Assembly: GCA_029204225.1 (NCBI GenBank)
Contig: CM055104.1
Location: 25,869,285 to 25,933,284, forward strand
Direction: 5' to 3'
Origin: Diphasiastrum complanatum
Taxonomy: Eukaryota; Streptophyta; Lycopodiopsida; Lycopodiales; Lycopodiaceae
DNA: 64,000 nucleotides
Shown here: positions 49,501-56,299 of the stretch, in pieces
Numbering within the stretch: position 1 is the first letter of the stretch
How the letters are laid out: every line of letters starts with the position of its first letter
Made by a program: the position numbers and the translations under genes
The notes under the pieces: generated by a model
Told to the model about the DNA's origin: nothing
Database searches by the model: none
What the model saw: only the letters and a program-made list of their open reading frames with translations

Positions 49501-51288
49501 TTATCACTTTGTTCGGGAGAGACTTTATGATGGCAACATTTTACTTGAATACTGTCCTACGGAGGATAACATTGCGGACCTCTTCACTAAGGCGTTGCCT
49601 AGAGTCAGATTTGAAGATTTATGCAAAGCTTTAAATTTGATACCACGTGTTGGTTTTGTTACATAGTGAAGATTTCAGTTTTTGCATTGTCATTTAAGGA
49701 GGGTGTTAGAAATAAATGACTATGCTGAAGTTAATCCATAGGTTACTTTGACCCAAAAGGTCGAGATTTGTGTAACCATGGGTATTTAGTTATTTAGGCC
49801 ATCTTAAGTTTGTCTTAAGTTCAGTTGGACCCAGTCATGGTCATGTACTGACTCGTGGGTCCTTAGGGGTCTAATTTTGTTTAGGGGCCCTATCTTGACT
49901 TTTGGGGGTGCCCTAGATTTAGTAAGTGGTTAACCTTAGGGTTTGGTGGCATTTGGCCACATCCAGGTAGAGAACTTAGATGCTCATTGTGTGTTCCATT
50001 TTTACAGTTTGGCTAAGCATTGCTCTCCATTGCTCTTGTTGTTGTTTTTTCTCTCTCTCTCTTAGAGTTGGGCGCCTAGCCTCTTCTCTCTTGTTTTCTG
50101 TGGAGATTGATTGAACTAGATCTTGGTGAATTGACTCTTGCTTTCCTACATTCCCCACGTGCTGCACTCCCATTGGCCCCATGGTCTGCTCCCCCACAGT
50201 GCCCATGTGAGGCTGTACCTGCCCCCATGTGTTGCTCCCCCACGTGTCGCACTCCCATTGGCCCCATGGTATGCTCCCCCACAATGCCCATGTGATGTTG
50301 TACCTGCCCCCATTTGTTGCTCCCCCACATGCTGCACTCCCATTGGCCCCAAGGTCTACTCCCCCACAGTGCCCCCTATACAGTCCCCCTTTTTTTGCAC
50401 CCTGAACCCTTTTTTTTCTCATTTTTTGGGCCTATTTTACATTAAAAAAAACAATTTTTAATTATAAAAATATATATATATATTAAAAAATATGGTGCCA
50501 CCCTGGTACCGCGGATCTGAGGGCGGCACCATAATGGCGGTACCACCATTATGGTACCGGCGGTACCATAATGGCGGTACCAGGAGATTCTATGATATAC
50601 ACACACAATTATACATAAATATAGATGTGTGTGTTGATATTTAGAGAGAGAGAGAGAGAGAAAAGAGCATATAGTACAAGTTCTTGAAGGGTAATAGTAC
50701 AGACGAGCATTTCTTAGGAATCGAAAAAGTTTGTAGCTAGTATTACAATAATAAGAGGATATTTGTATGAAAACGAAAATACAACGATAGCGAAGAAACT
50801 ACAATCAAACATACAAGAAGCTATTAACATACAAACATAGAGACTACCTCTTTGTGTTTCTTGCATCTTACCAACACAAGATTTTTTTTTTATTTTATTG
50901 TTCGAGGAAATGGCAAGATGATAAACTCTTTCATGGATAATGGTTTCTTCTCTCTTGTTGCAGAATATGCATAAATGAGACATTTGAGATCAAAGGTGAA
51001 AGAATATAAATGAGCAGAATGAAACATGGTATTTTGAAGCAAATAACATGATTTTTTCTTCCAATTCTACTTCAAAGTAATCAATCATGAAAAACAACTT
51101 ATACAATTGTTTACCAAGGCTTTCATTAATTTTCCATTCTTTCCACGCTCACGAGTCACCACTACGGTTTTGTTTATTGATGCCAAAATATAGGCACTCT
51201 TCCTTTGCAACCTTGTAGCAATGGGTTGCAAGCACAATTGATTTGATCCACCTGCGATGGTCAGAACATTTGCTCGTGAGAAGCTCAT
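22189..51288 (-). CDS. UROS: Uroporphyrinogen-III synthase, nine exons over 29.1 kb
   Basis: The enzyme (HEM4 fold) closes hydroxymethylbilane to uroporphyrinogen III with inversion of ring D, in the plastid. Exons on the minus strand: 51288-51115, 37742-37655, 37386-37320, 36128-36016, 24229-24134, 23285-23230, 23019-22934, 22540-22406 and 22237-22189. They sum to 864 nt, giving 287 aa plus stop, close to plant UROS length. All introns are GT-AG and every phase matches. Landmarks in order: a Ser/Arg-rich transit-like N-terminus, [139 protein letters not shown] and [12 protein letters not shown]. No stop or frameshift was found, so the gene looks functional. Introns 1 (13.4 kb) and 4 (11.8 kb) carry the transposons. 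Exon borders are inferred from splice rules and family alignment from memory. Confidence 0.94.
24740..25615 (+). mobile_element. LINE copy A, 3' fragment
   Basis: Translated fragments parallel the C-terminus of the two longer LINE copies: [15 protein letters not shown] against [15 protein letters not shown], and [14 protein letters not shown] against [14 protein letters not shown]. The end resembles the 3' end of the other copies (GGCACTAAAAAGACAT). It is followed by a (GA)n tract and then the 5' region of copy B. It is strongly decayed, hence the oldest of the three, and lies antisense within UROS intron 4. Confidence 0.75.
25632..25667. repeat. (GA)n microsatellite between LINE copies A and B
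   Basis: Thirty-six bases of GA repeat lie directly between the 3' end of the old LINE fragment and the pyrimidine-rich 5' region of LINE copy B. Confidence 0.95.
25707..26801 (+). CDS. LINE ORF1 protein (coiled coil plus RRM-like domain)
   Basis: One open frame of 364 codons. The first 150 residues are a Pro/Ser/Leu-rich low-complexity tract translated from the C-rich 5' region and may not be real; an alternative start is the Met of [17 protein letters not shown] (about 26192). A coiled coil follows to about residue 235 ([19 protein letters not shown]). An ORF1p-type domain then reads [20 protein letters not shown] and ends [18 protein letters not shown]. By analogy with L1 ORF1p it would bind the element RNA. 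The tail matches the truncated start of copy C. Confidence 0.7.
   Translation: MAPRGSVPPCATAPLPPRQTTRSPLPSSPPPSTPLAAVYRTACRPTPPPPPCCLQIYPSPRCLLTCLPPRWNTLFLPHSHSLPPLLLSLLLLLPIFRLLLPLLLPLPRLHRSPILSIWPSLPASFLPLFPKNPQPLKHPFTSPIPYTPSKSTELFSSWEADQMKADFQLSKQELTQLKGIVVSLLKEKTVLQSKVTSLEQVINTKQVAASESTTTMIRELENKIEQHNDSWATVLKKGTKPSAPISSIISATISEKRSREQKTHNIRVRGIPDTQDAIAEALRFLETTLGHVTDGLDTTWRTTRDAATLVLRFTSLGSRTEALRCRAQLRGTTIYMDDDLTYIQVEERRKAFQVARETGRQVIY
26810..30330 (+). pseudogene. LINE ORF2: endonuclease, reverse transcriptase, zinc-knuckle tail, broken
   Basis: Endonuclease pieces include [17 protein letters not shown] (26999), the motif LTGDFNART (about 27350) and [13 protein letters not shown]. The reverse transcriptase (about 27981-28883) contains [42 protein letters not shown] and the catalytic LYADD. 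The C-terminal part (28916-30319) ends with [20 protein letters not shown], a CCHC-type zinc finger usual in plant LINE tails. Stops and frame changes occur in the endonuclease and just after YADD. Compared with copy C, sequence between the endonuclease and reverse transcriptase is shortened (about 27700). Confidence 0.85.
30498..34445 (+). mobile_element. LINE copy C, 5'-truncated
   Basis: Begins inside ORF1 ([20 protein letters not shown], matching copy B near 26640), directly abutting the 3' end of copy B. ORF1 ends at 30668. Endonuclease runs 30713-31440 ([28 protein letters not shown]), reverse transcriptase 31982-32830 ([23 protein letters not shown]) and the tail to about 34256. Many C-to-T type stops interrupt it, so it is inactive. 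It ends GGCATGGAAAAAGACATTG, before a CT microsatellite. Confidence 0.85.
34459..34520. repeat. (CT)n microsatellite at the 3' end of LINE copy C
   Basis: About 62 bases of CT repeat begin within 20 bp of the LINE 3' end. Confidence 0.95.
34530..35540. other. UROS intron 4 sequence, no gene recognised
   Basis: AT-rich intronic sequence between LINE copy C and the MITE. Frames are short and without motifs. Confidence 0.5.
35547..35883. mobile_element. hAT-type MITE, copy 1 (337 bp)
   Basis: The element begins CATAGATGCACAG and ends TGGGCAACTATG, forming imperfect terminal inverted repeats. The flanking 8-bp ATTCCAAC occurs exactly on both sides (35539-35546 and 35884-35891). An 8-bp target duplication is the hAT hallmark. 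Subterminal AGAAACGCGTTTCT palindromes repeat near both ends. There is no coding capacity. It lies in UROS intron 4, 130 bp from exon 4. Confidence 0.88.
36016..37742 (-). CDS. UROS: UROS exons 2-4
   Basis: Exon 2 (37742-37655, 88 nt) starts with GAG in phase 0, continuing KAL from exon 1. Exon 3 (37386-37320, 67 nt) encodes [21 protein letters not shown]. Exon 4 (36128-36016, 113 nt) encodes [20 protein letters not shown] and following residues. Introns 2 and 3 are 268 and 1191 bp. Phase bookkeeping (0/1, 1/2, 2/1) closes without error, which is strong support for the splice sites. Confidence 0.92.
37484..37567. repeat. Two-copy 42-bp tandem duplication in UROS intron 2
   Basis: GCATGGTCACRTCTTCAGTG and the following bases occur twice back to back (37484-37525 and 37526-37567) with two differences. 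The repeat lies 88 bp downstream of the exon 2 donor in transcription order. Confidence 0.9.
38566..39461. mobile_element. hAT-type MITE or non-autonomous element, copy 2 (896 bp)
   Basis: The first ten bases CATAGTTGCA are the exact reverse complement of the last ten, TGCAACTATG. The 8-bp target TCCCATCC is perfectly duplicated at 38558-38565 and 39462-39469. GAATCGCG and GAAACGCG words crowd both ends. An internal block around GGGCAATATGGGTATCA and AAAGCTCTAAT is shared with the 337-bp copy at 35547, so they are one family. No transposase is encoded. It lies in UROS intron 1. Confidence 0.9.
39470..40650. other. UROS intron 1 sequence, no gene recognised
   Basis: The right part (about 40200-40680) may be the leader or 5' LTR of the adjacent gypsy element, but no LTR pair or primer site could be fixed. 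Confidence 0.45.
40692..41676 (+). pseudogene. gypsy gag
   Basis: The N-terminal frame (40692-41057) has a Glu-rich coiled segment ([20 protein letters not shown]). The capsid continues in other frames: [20 protein letters not shown] and [16 protein letters not shown], then a stop, and a later piece [20 protein letters not shown] (41404 on). At least three breaks are present. The retrotrans_gag family assignment rests on the order and the YKWW-type motif. Confidence 0.7.
41719..43802 (+). pseudogene. gypsy zinc knuckle, protease, reverse transcriptase and RNase H
   Basis: The knuckle reads [15 protein letters not shown]; its first Cys is replaced by Arg. The protease has [12 protein letters not shown] instead of the usual D-S/T-G. 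The reverse transcriptase includes [40 protein letters not shown], then a frame change at about 42940, [12 protein letters not shown] and the catalytic [13 protein letters not shown]. RNase H reads [20 protein letters not shown] and [11 protein letters not shown], ending at a stop after NTVPA. Confidence 0.85.
44002..44525 (+). pseudogene. gypsy integrase, truncated
   Basis: The zinc-binding HHCC domain is visible ([20 protein letters not shown], then CQKCQ), followed by the first part of the catalytic core ([34 protein letters not shown]). A stop follows ELQS at 44449, and the element ends after the SDRD segment near 44520, so the last catalytic residue is missing. Confidence 0.85.
44526..46364 (+). 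pseudogene. hAT transposase remnant (BED finger and DUF659 part)
   Basis: A BED-type zinc finger reads [22 protein letters not shown] Pro/Ser-rich linker (44860-45330) follows. The RNase H-like hAT core then shows [35 protein letters not shown] and [12 protein letters not shown], with [15 protein letters not shown] after it. This is the DUF659 arrangement of plant hAT transposases. After [11 protein letters not shown] the sequence jumps to an acidic tail ([13 protein letters not shown]), so the C-terminal dimerisation region is deleted. Multiple frame changes occur. No terminal inverted repeats were identified. Confidence 0.8.
46365..47185. other. hAT 3' flank and unidentified fragment
   Basis: Mostly AT-rich. 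On the minus strand about 47190-46990 a damaged frame reads [17 protein letters not shown], then [20 protein letters not shown]. This is a charged helical segment that may be from another DNA transposon. Not identified further. Confidence 0.35.
47190..49666 (+). pseudogene. copia integrase, reverse transcriptase and RNase H
   Basis: Integrase core: [20 protein letters not shown] and TLRTDRGGN, then after a frame break [21 protein letters not shown] single frame of 525 codons (47489-49066) carries the integrase end, a Gln/Pro-rich linker and reverse transcriptase with [35 protein letters not shown] and [12 protein letters not shown] break at 49000-49130 is followed by [12 protein letters not shown] and RNase H ([48 protein letters not shown]). 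Damage is modest. Confidence 0.88.
49704..50150 (+). repeat. 3' LTR of the copia element
   Basis: The LTR follows the purine tract AAGGAGGG, begins TGTTAGAAATAAATGA and ends GCTTTCCTACA. Start and end agree with the inverted LTR at 54736-55180 (TGTTAGAAATAAT ... TTTCCTACA), which fixes both borders. Confidence 0.88.
50153..50385. repeat. 85-bp tandem repeat, about 2.7 copies
   Basis: The marker GCACTCCCATTGGCCCC recurs at 50164, 50249 and 50334, a period of exactly 85 bp. Units contain CCCCCAC clusters and begin immediately after the copia LTR end. Overlapping frames on both strands are repeat artefacts. Confidence 0.92.
50490..50590. repeat. Cluster of GGTACC/CCATAATGG palindromes
   Basis: CCATAATGGCGGTACC and its reverse complement alternate several times, with GGTACC occurring five times in about 90 bp. 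This gives many alternative hairpins. It follows an AT dinucleotide tract. Confidence 0.85.
50600..51110. other. UROS intron 1, first part; AG tract
   Basis: A short AG microsatellite lies at 50643-50660. The remainder is AT-rich intron sequence up to the exon 1 donor at 51115. No gene seen. Confidence 0.55.
51115..51288 (-). CDS. UROS: UROS exon 1 with start codon and transit peptide
   Basis: ATG at 51288-51286 is the first in this frame; an in-frame TAG lies just upstream. The 58 residues begin [14 protein letters not shown], a Ser/Arg-rich acid-free leader typical of plastid targeting, and end [17 protein letters not shown], the first strand and helix of the HEM4 fold. The donor AAAGCCTTG|GTAAAC is in phase 0 and fits exon 2, 13.4 kb away. 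Confidence 0.9.
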
Positions 51289-51350
51289 ACCCTACCTTCA
51301 ACTCTAAGTGAGATTATTGTAATTACATATAGTATCCTCATTACCAAATG

Positions 51351-51369
51351 CACGTGCACGCATATAAAG
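51351..51369 (-). promoter_or_regulatory. G-box and TATA-like sequence upstream of UROS
   Basis: CACGTG (51351-51356) is a perfect G-box, a common light-response element of photosynthesis-related genes, 63 bp upstream of the UROS ATG. A TTTATATG sequence (51369-51362 on the minus strand) lies just beyond it. The order, with TATA upstream of the G-box, is unusual, so the core promoter may lie elsewhere. Confidence 0.3.
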
Positions 51370-51374
51370 GTGTG

Positions 51375-52015
51375 GTGGTAAAAAAGTTGTCCCCATTCAC
51401 TTTATGAAGTTTATCAATAGATCTCTAACTACATATTCCATCATAACCTAGGTTCAATTACTTTTCCAAAGGTGAAGTCAGCCATCATAAGAAACTAGTT
51501 GGCAAAACAAAGTAGAATACTTGTTACAATATAAAGCAATGTACATGCCATACTTCGAGGGCCAAATCTATATTTAGTGAATCCTAAAGTCAAGTCAATT
51601 AGACATGTTTGTAGGAGGCGCAGTATAGAGTTCGGTTTTACGACAGGAGATGCTTTATGCAAAAGAAACAATGTCTCAATTTTTCAACAACAAAATTCTG
51701 GTATCTTAGGCATGTCACTTTAACAAGAATTAGGATAGATCATGGCAAGGTATTAAGGTCAATAAGACACAAGAGTGTCTTATTTCTACACCTATCCAAG
51801 AGATGAATTATTTCTAGGATTTACAAGTTCCTTTCACAAGTACATCAAAGCATATGCAAGGATTGCATTTCCTTTAACTACCAAACTTTAAGGTGAAGAA
51901 GTCGTCGAAGTAATGAAACGTCGAGGTATTGTGTATTATAACTCCCAATTTGCATTTACTTTGAATCTAAATAATCTATTTATGGTTGAAACTGTTAGTT
52001 TATGTAAATGGAAAT
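51375..52015. other. UROS upstream region, no gene recognised
   Basis: AT-rich sequence between UROS and an LTR fragment. No frame with motifs. Confidence 0.5.
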
Positions 52016-52021
52016 AATGTA

Positions 52022-52219
52022 TTACCATAGGTTACTTTGACCCAAAAGGTCGAGAGTTGTGTAACCATGGTTTATTCACCTCCATTAGGCCTATTAAACT
52101 TAAGAGTTAGCTAACTTAGTATGTTTTTACATAGTAAGGACTCATGGGTCCACTAGGCCTAATTATGAAATTATGTACCCCAACTTGACATTTGGAGGTA
52201 CCTTATTTTTTTTTAAGTG
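52022..52219 (+). repeat. LTR fragment of the copia family at 49704
   Basis: CCATAGGTTACTTTGACCCA and the following sequence match the interior of the 49704-50150 LTR in the same orientation, through ACTTGACATTTGGAGGTACC. Both ends of the LTR are missing. It abuts the 3' end of the minus-strand gag ORF. Confidence 0.75.
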
Positions 52220-53211
52220 TGGTTGAAGAGATCACCACTAGCTTCAAGCTCTTGCTCCAAAGTAGCAAGTGAAGCACTAGTATCAATTCCTTTACTCGCC
52301 TCTTTCGCAAGCTTCTTCTTACCATCCTTGATGAAGTGCCCATACTTCTTGCAATAATGGCACTTCCCTTTCTTCTTTTGAGTGTTGACATCTTGACCTC
52401 CAATGGGCTTTTGCTCAACCTTGGAAGGAGGCTTCCCCTTTCCTTTTGACTTGCCTTTGCCCTTGCCTTTCGTGAAGAAAGCTTGATCTTGTTGAGTGTC
52501 ACCCGCAAAATTTTGCCTCGTTTGCTCCTCTTGAAGAAGCAGCCCAACAAGTTCATCAAAGGAGAGTTGTTGTCCCCTAAGAGAGATACTCAAAGATGAA
52601 ACAAATGGAAGATAAGATGAAGGTAATGAGTTGAGAGTAATGCAAACAAATTGAGCATCCTCAATTATCTCATCAATATTGAGAAGCTCCTCGCGAAGAT
52701 CCTTGATCTTTGTCAAGTGATTGGTCACTTGATCCCCTTCTTGCATCTTCAACAAAGAAAGTTGATTTTTGAGATACACCACTCTTGCTGGATTTTTGAC
52801 TCTATACATAGTATAAAGTGTATCCCACGCACTTTTAGATGTCTTACAAGACCTAATACCTAAATGAGGTAAGGTAGATCTTTTCACAGCAAGAGCAACC
52901 ATAGAATGTGCTTGCGAATCCCTTCTATCCCACTTCTTTTGTTCTTCCGAAGATGGAAAAGATGATGTTGATGATGATGATCCACGAGGTGTAGGAGGTG
53001 CCAAAGACGGAGGCCTTTCCTCATCACCATTGACCAAATCCCACCGCCCTTTCGCTATGAGAAGATTCTTCATCATGTAACTCCACAAGGAGTAGTTTGT
53101 GCCATCCAACCAATCTTCACTAAACAAAGAACCAATAGCTTCCGATTCTTTAGCCATTACCTCCAACAGAATTTCAGCTTGTAGTAGACAAGAAAGAGAG
53201 CCTTTCCACAA
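52213..53211 (-). CDS. copia gag, apparently intact
   Basis: The open frame covers 332 codons; the natural start is probably the Met of MAKESEAIGSLF (53157). The N-terminal DUF4219/UBN2 gag reads DGTNYSLWSYMMKNLLIAKG, SKSAWDTLYTMYRVKNPARV and FDELVGLLLQEEQTR. A Lys/Gly-rich linker (GKGKGKSKGKGK) precedes the zinc knuckle CHYCKKYGHFIKDG, in which the last Cys is replaced by Gly. It ends without protease. By family it would form the virus-like particle shell. Confidence 0.75.
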   Translation of the reverse strand: MWKGSLSCLLQAEILLEVMAKESEAIGSLFSEDWLDGTNYSLWSYMMKNLLIAKGRWDLVNGDEERPPSLAPPTPRGSSSSTSSFPSSEEQKKWDRRDSQAHSMVALAVKRSTLPHLGIRSCKTSKSAWDTLYTMYRVKNPARVVYLKNQLSLLKMQEGDQVTNHLTKIKDLREELLNIDEIIEDAQFVCITLNSLPSSYLPFVSSLSISLRGQQLSFDELVGLLLQEEQTRQNFAGDTQQDQAFFTKGKGKGKSKGKGKPPSKVEQKPIGGQDVNTQKKKGKCHYCKKYGHFIKDGKKKLAKEASKGIDTSASLATLEQELEASGDLFNHT

Positions 53212-53410
53212 CCAAATCTACTCAAAACATTTGCAGCAAACAAAGAGCTGAAAGTAGGAGCACAAGATGTCTTTCAATCTGCAACCAAAGTGCCCAAAAG
53301 ATAATGGATAGATGGCTATCTTTCTGCACAAAAAAACCAGCTTCTTGAAAATTAGGTTAGCTTCGATTGAAGCTTACACTGAAACCCAATTAGGAAGCCA
53401 AATAGTGTGA

Positions 53411-53968
53411 TCAACACAAACTCCAATAGGGCTGTTGAAAGCACCCTACTACTTGCTGAGAATCTGCAAATTTCCAGCCACAAGTTGACCTAACCCTGAA
53501 TAGGGTTTGCTGAATTTTGGGTGCCCGTAGATAAACAACTCTTGAAGTATTCTTTACTTGAAAAGTCTTTGCAAGAGTTTCCCAAGCACTCTTAGAATTT
53601 TTCAAAGACCTAACATGAGCAAGGATAGATCTTTTTACCGATAATGCTATGATGGATAATGCTTGTGCATCTCGTCGATCCCACTTCTTTTGCTCTTCGG
53701 AAGATGCTATGGTTGAAGATGTCGCTGCAGGTGTAAGAGGTGCAAAGGCTTCCGATCTTTCTTCTTCACCACAAACAATGTCCCACAATCCTTTTGCAAT
53801 GAGCAGATTTTTAATCATTAAGCACCAAAAGGAGTAATTAGTGCCATCCAACCTATCTTCATTAAACAAAGAACCATACGACTCTGTTTCTTTAGCCATG
53901 AGGATCAGCCAACAAAAGATTTGCTTTTCAAATCCTAAATGTGCCCTAAAAGACACAAAAACCAGCAA
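53411..53968 (-). pseudogene. copia gag, truncated duplicate
   Basis: Starts MAKETESYGSLFNEDRLDGT (53899) and parallels the gag at 52213-53211 as far as VKNTSRVVYLR. It then runs into sequence matching the leader (homologous to about 53990-54240), which ends it. It is therefore the product of an internal duplication or unequal recombination. Confidence 0.75.
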
Positions 53969-54722
53969 GTATCAAATCTGAAAAATCAGCACCGGTATGT
54001 GTCGAAACCACACATTAGATGGATGTAGGAACTCACCCTCCTACAAGCCTTTTGTGCTGAAAATTTCAGCCTGAAATTGCATTACAAACTCAAAAAATAG
54101 CAAGCAAAGAATTAGGTTAGCCTCCAATGAAGCTTTTTCCGGAACCCTTCTTTCTTGCCAAAAAGTGTGCAACACACAGATAGGGTTGTTGCAAACACCC
54201 TACAAATGGTAATATGCTGTCCAATTTTCAGCCTCGGAATGTGATCGGATCATCACAAAAAATTAGCGCCTTCTTCCACACCTGGAAACAAGCAAAATGA
54301 AGCGGATCTTCACTTTGTGAAATCAGCAAGGGTGCTGATTTTTCAGCCAAATCAAAAGATAAAAATTGCTTGTAGATGGGCGCCATCCTGCAAAGGAGCA
54401 AATCTGAAAAATAGGACAGCAACGGCCCAACGGAAGTAGGATAAACCTACACGGATGTGGGCGACCTAAAAGCAGCCCCGAAGAAGATAATTAATGGCGC
54501 CTTCCTGCAACCTGAAAAATCAGCAAACAACAACCTGATTTTTGGGCGCCCAAAATCCTATTATCTTCTTTGATGTGTGGCGCCCTCCTACAAAACAGAA
54601 AAGAGTCAAAATTGAACGGACCTTCACTCCAAAAAATCAGCAAAGGTGCTGAATTTTTGTGATCCCTAAGTGAAAACGATCTCTTTTGGTAGGGCGCCCT
54701 GAATCAAGCATAGAAGATCCAT

Positions 54723-54735
54723 GGCTCTGATACCA
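54723..54735 (-). other. Primer binding site
   Basis: On the minus strand TGGTATCAGAGCC follows the LTR end TTTCCTACA directly. This is the classic plant copia primer site, complementary to the 3' end of initiator tRNA-Met. Confidence 0.9.
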
Positions 54736-55180
54736 TGTAGGAAATCAAAGTGCCAAGATCCTTCTAACATTCAATCTCCATATACAACAACAACAACAAC
54801 AACAAGAGGGAGAGGGTTAGGCGCCCTCAAGGAGAGAGAAAGTAGCAGCAATGCTTGAAAGAAAATGAATTACAAATGAACAATGAGTACATATAAATAG
54901 GCCGTCCAAGGACCTAGACTCTTCCAAACTCTAAGTTCTAGAACCTTCCAAACCCACTACTAATTATAGGGCACTCCCAAAAGTCAAGATAGGGTCCCTT
55001 AACATAATTAGACTTTACTTGAACCCACGAGTTACCACTAGACCAAAATTGGGTCCAACTTAACTAAAACTATCTTAACATGGTCTAAATAATAAACCTA
55101 CCCCACGGTTACACAAATCTCAACCTTTTGGGTCAAAGTAACCTATGGGAAATTAACATTATCATTTATTATTTCTAACA
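54736..55180 (-). repeat. 5' LTR (445 bp) of the minus-strand copia element
   Basis: On the minus strand it begins TGTTAGAAATAATAAATG and ends TTTCCTACA. A CAA/TTG trinucleotide tract lies near its end (54785-54805). It is clearly related to the LTR at 49704-50150 but diverged, so the two insertions are of separate origin. Confidence 0.9.
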
Positions 55181-55189
55181 AATTCCTAT

Positions 55190-55875
55190 CGATTTCCCTG
55201 CATGTACAAACATCAAAGCACACGAAACATGGTGGAGTTGGCTGCCTTGTCTCCTCCCAACCTTTGCTGCATAGATTATGATGAGGAATGCCTCTCTCTA
55301 GGCTCACTTATGCACAATCCTCAAGCACCCCTTAACCCTGACCTTTTCTAACATCGACACATGGCCGATTCCATGCACAGTCGACCCTTGCCACTTGGCA
55401 GGACCCTGACACATAGGCAAGTGAGTAGGCTGACATGTCACTCATACACTAGACCAAGTGTCCCAGTGAGCATGTGACACGTGTCATGTTTGACCTGTCA
55501 ACCCTGACATGTGGTGTCCCAGTGAGCATATGACACGTGTCCCGTTGACTAATCAACTCTCCTACTTTTTAGGAGGTCAGTCCAGCCACCCCTAATAAAT
55601 GACCCAGTACCCCATGCCAAAGCTAAGCACGACTCTCTAAGGTCCAATGCCAACTAATAAAACTTTATTTACAATTTTACTTACAAAAGTCACCACAGGC
55701 CGGTGACTTAGCCATTTCAGTAATTACAATAATTACAAAGCGTACATGTGTCTCTGAAAACTGTAAATAACCAGGACAAGGAGTAAAGGCTCTAACACAT
55801 GGTAACTTAGTTTGGGTCAAACCCCAATTTCTTGAAGCGTATCAGTTCTTGAGTATGTAATACGAATTTCTTTTG
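55190..55875. other. Non-coding; includes a 56-bp repeat and probable leader of the next copia fragment
   Basis: GTGTCCCAGTGAGCATRTGA occurs at 55458 and 55514, giving a 56-bp period with about 1.8 units, each containing ACACGTGTC. The part before 55877 may be the leader of the copia gag that follows. No LTR border was fixed. Confidence 0.6.
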
Positions 55876-55876
55876 T

Positions 55877-56290
55877 TTGATTGAAGAATCAATCATGGAT
55901 AGCCTGAGTGAGAGTCGACTCAATGAGTCAAGTAGATTGCATGGAACCAATTATGGGGTGTGGAAGTTTAACATGGTAAACATTCTCATGAATAGAGAAT
56001 GTTGGGACATAGTCACAAGGCTTGAGCCTATTTTAGATTCTAGGATTGAACTAAGAAATTACATCAAAGAGGATCAAAGGTACATCGTATCATCAACCTT
56101 TCTAGGAAGAAAAACATTATCCCTCATATTCGGAGTGCCACAGGACCTCGTGAGGCTTGGGAGACTTTGAGGTCTATGGATGAGACTATCAATATGGCTA
56201 GGGTCCTCTATCTACAAAATAAACTTGCAATTGGAGAATGTGTCAATGATAGTAATATAATTTCAATAGCTTTGAACCTATTTCTATTTT
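55877..56290 (+). pseudogene. copia gag N-terminal fragment
   Basis: Reads SLSESRLNESSRLHGTNYGV followed by WKFNMVNILMNRECWDIV, the DUF4219 start of a copia gag. A frame break near 56140 is followed by EAWETLRSMDETINMARVLY in another frame. It is lost after about 56290. This family differs from the two copia gags described above. Confidence 0.7.
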
Positions 56291-56299
56291 TATATACGT

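Larger units (their letters stand above)
47190..50150 (+). mobile_element. Ty1/copia retrotransposon, 5' truncated, with 3' LTR
   Basis: The element begins abruptly inside the integrase core; gag, protease and the 5' LTR are absent. Integrase, reverse transcriptase and RNase H follow, then a purine tract and a 447-bp LTR. It lies antisense in UROS intron 1, about 1 kb from exon 1. The LTR belongs to the same family as the minus-strand LTR at 54736-55180. Confidence 0.88.
52213..55180 (-). mobile_element. Gag-only copia-type element with 5' LTR (minus strand)
   Basis: Reading on the minus strand: LTR 55180-54736, primer site, leader, a truncated gag (53899-53480), a second leader-like stretch, and a complete gag (53157-52213). 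No protease, integrase or reverse transcriptase is present. The arrangement resembles non-autonomous TR-GAG elements, but the 3' LTR is missing and the leader-gag unit is duplicated, so truncation of a normal copia element is equally possible. Confidence 0.75.

Noticed and set aside
50107-50461. Cys/Pro-rich ORFs
   Set aside because: Produced by the 85-bp tandem repeat; frames are open on both strands with matching periodicity.
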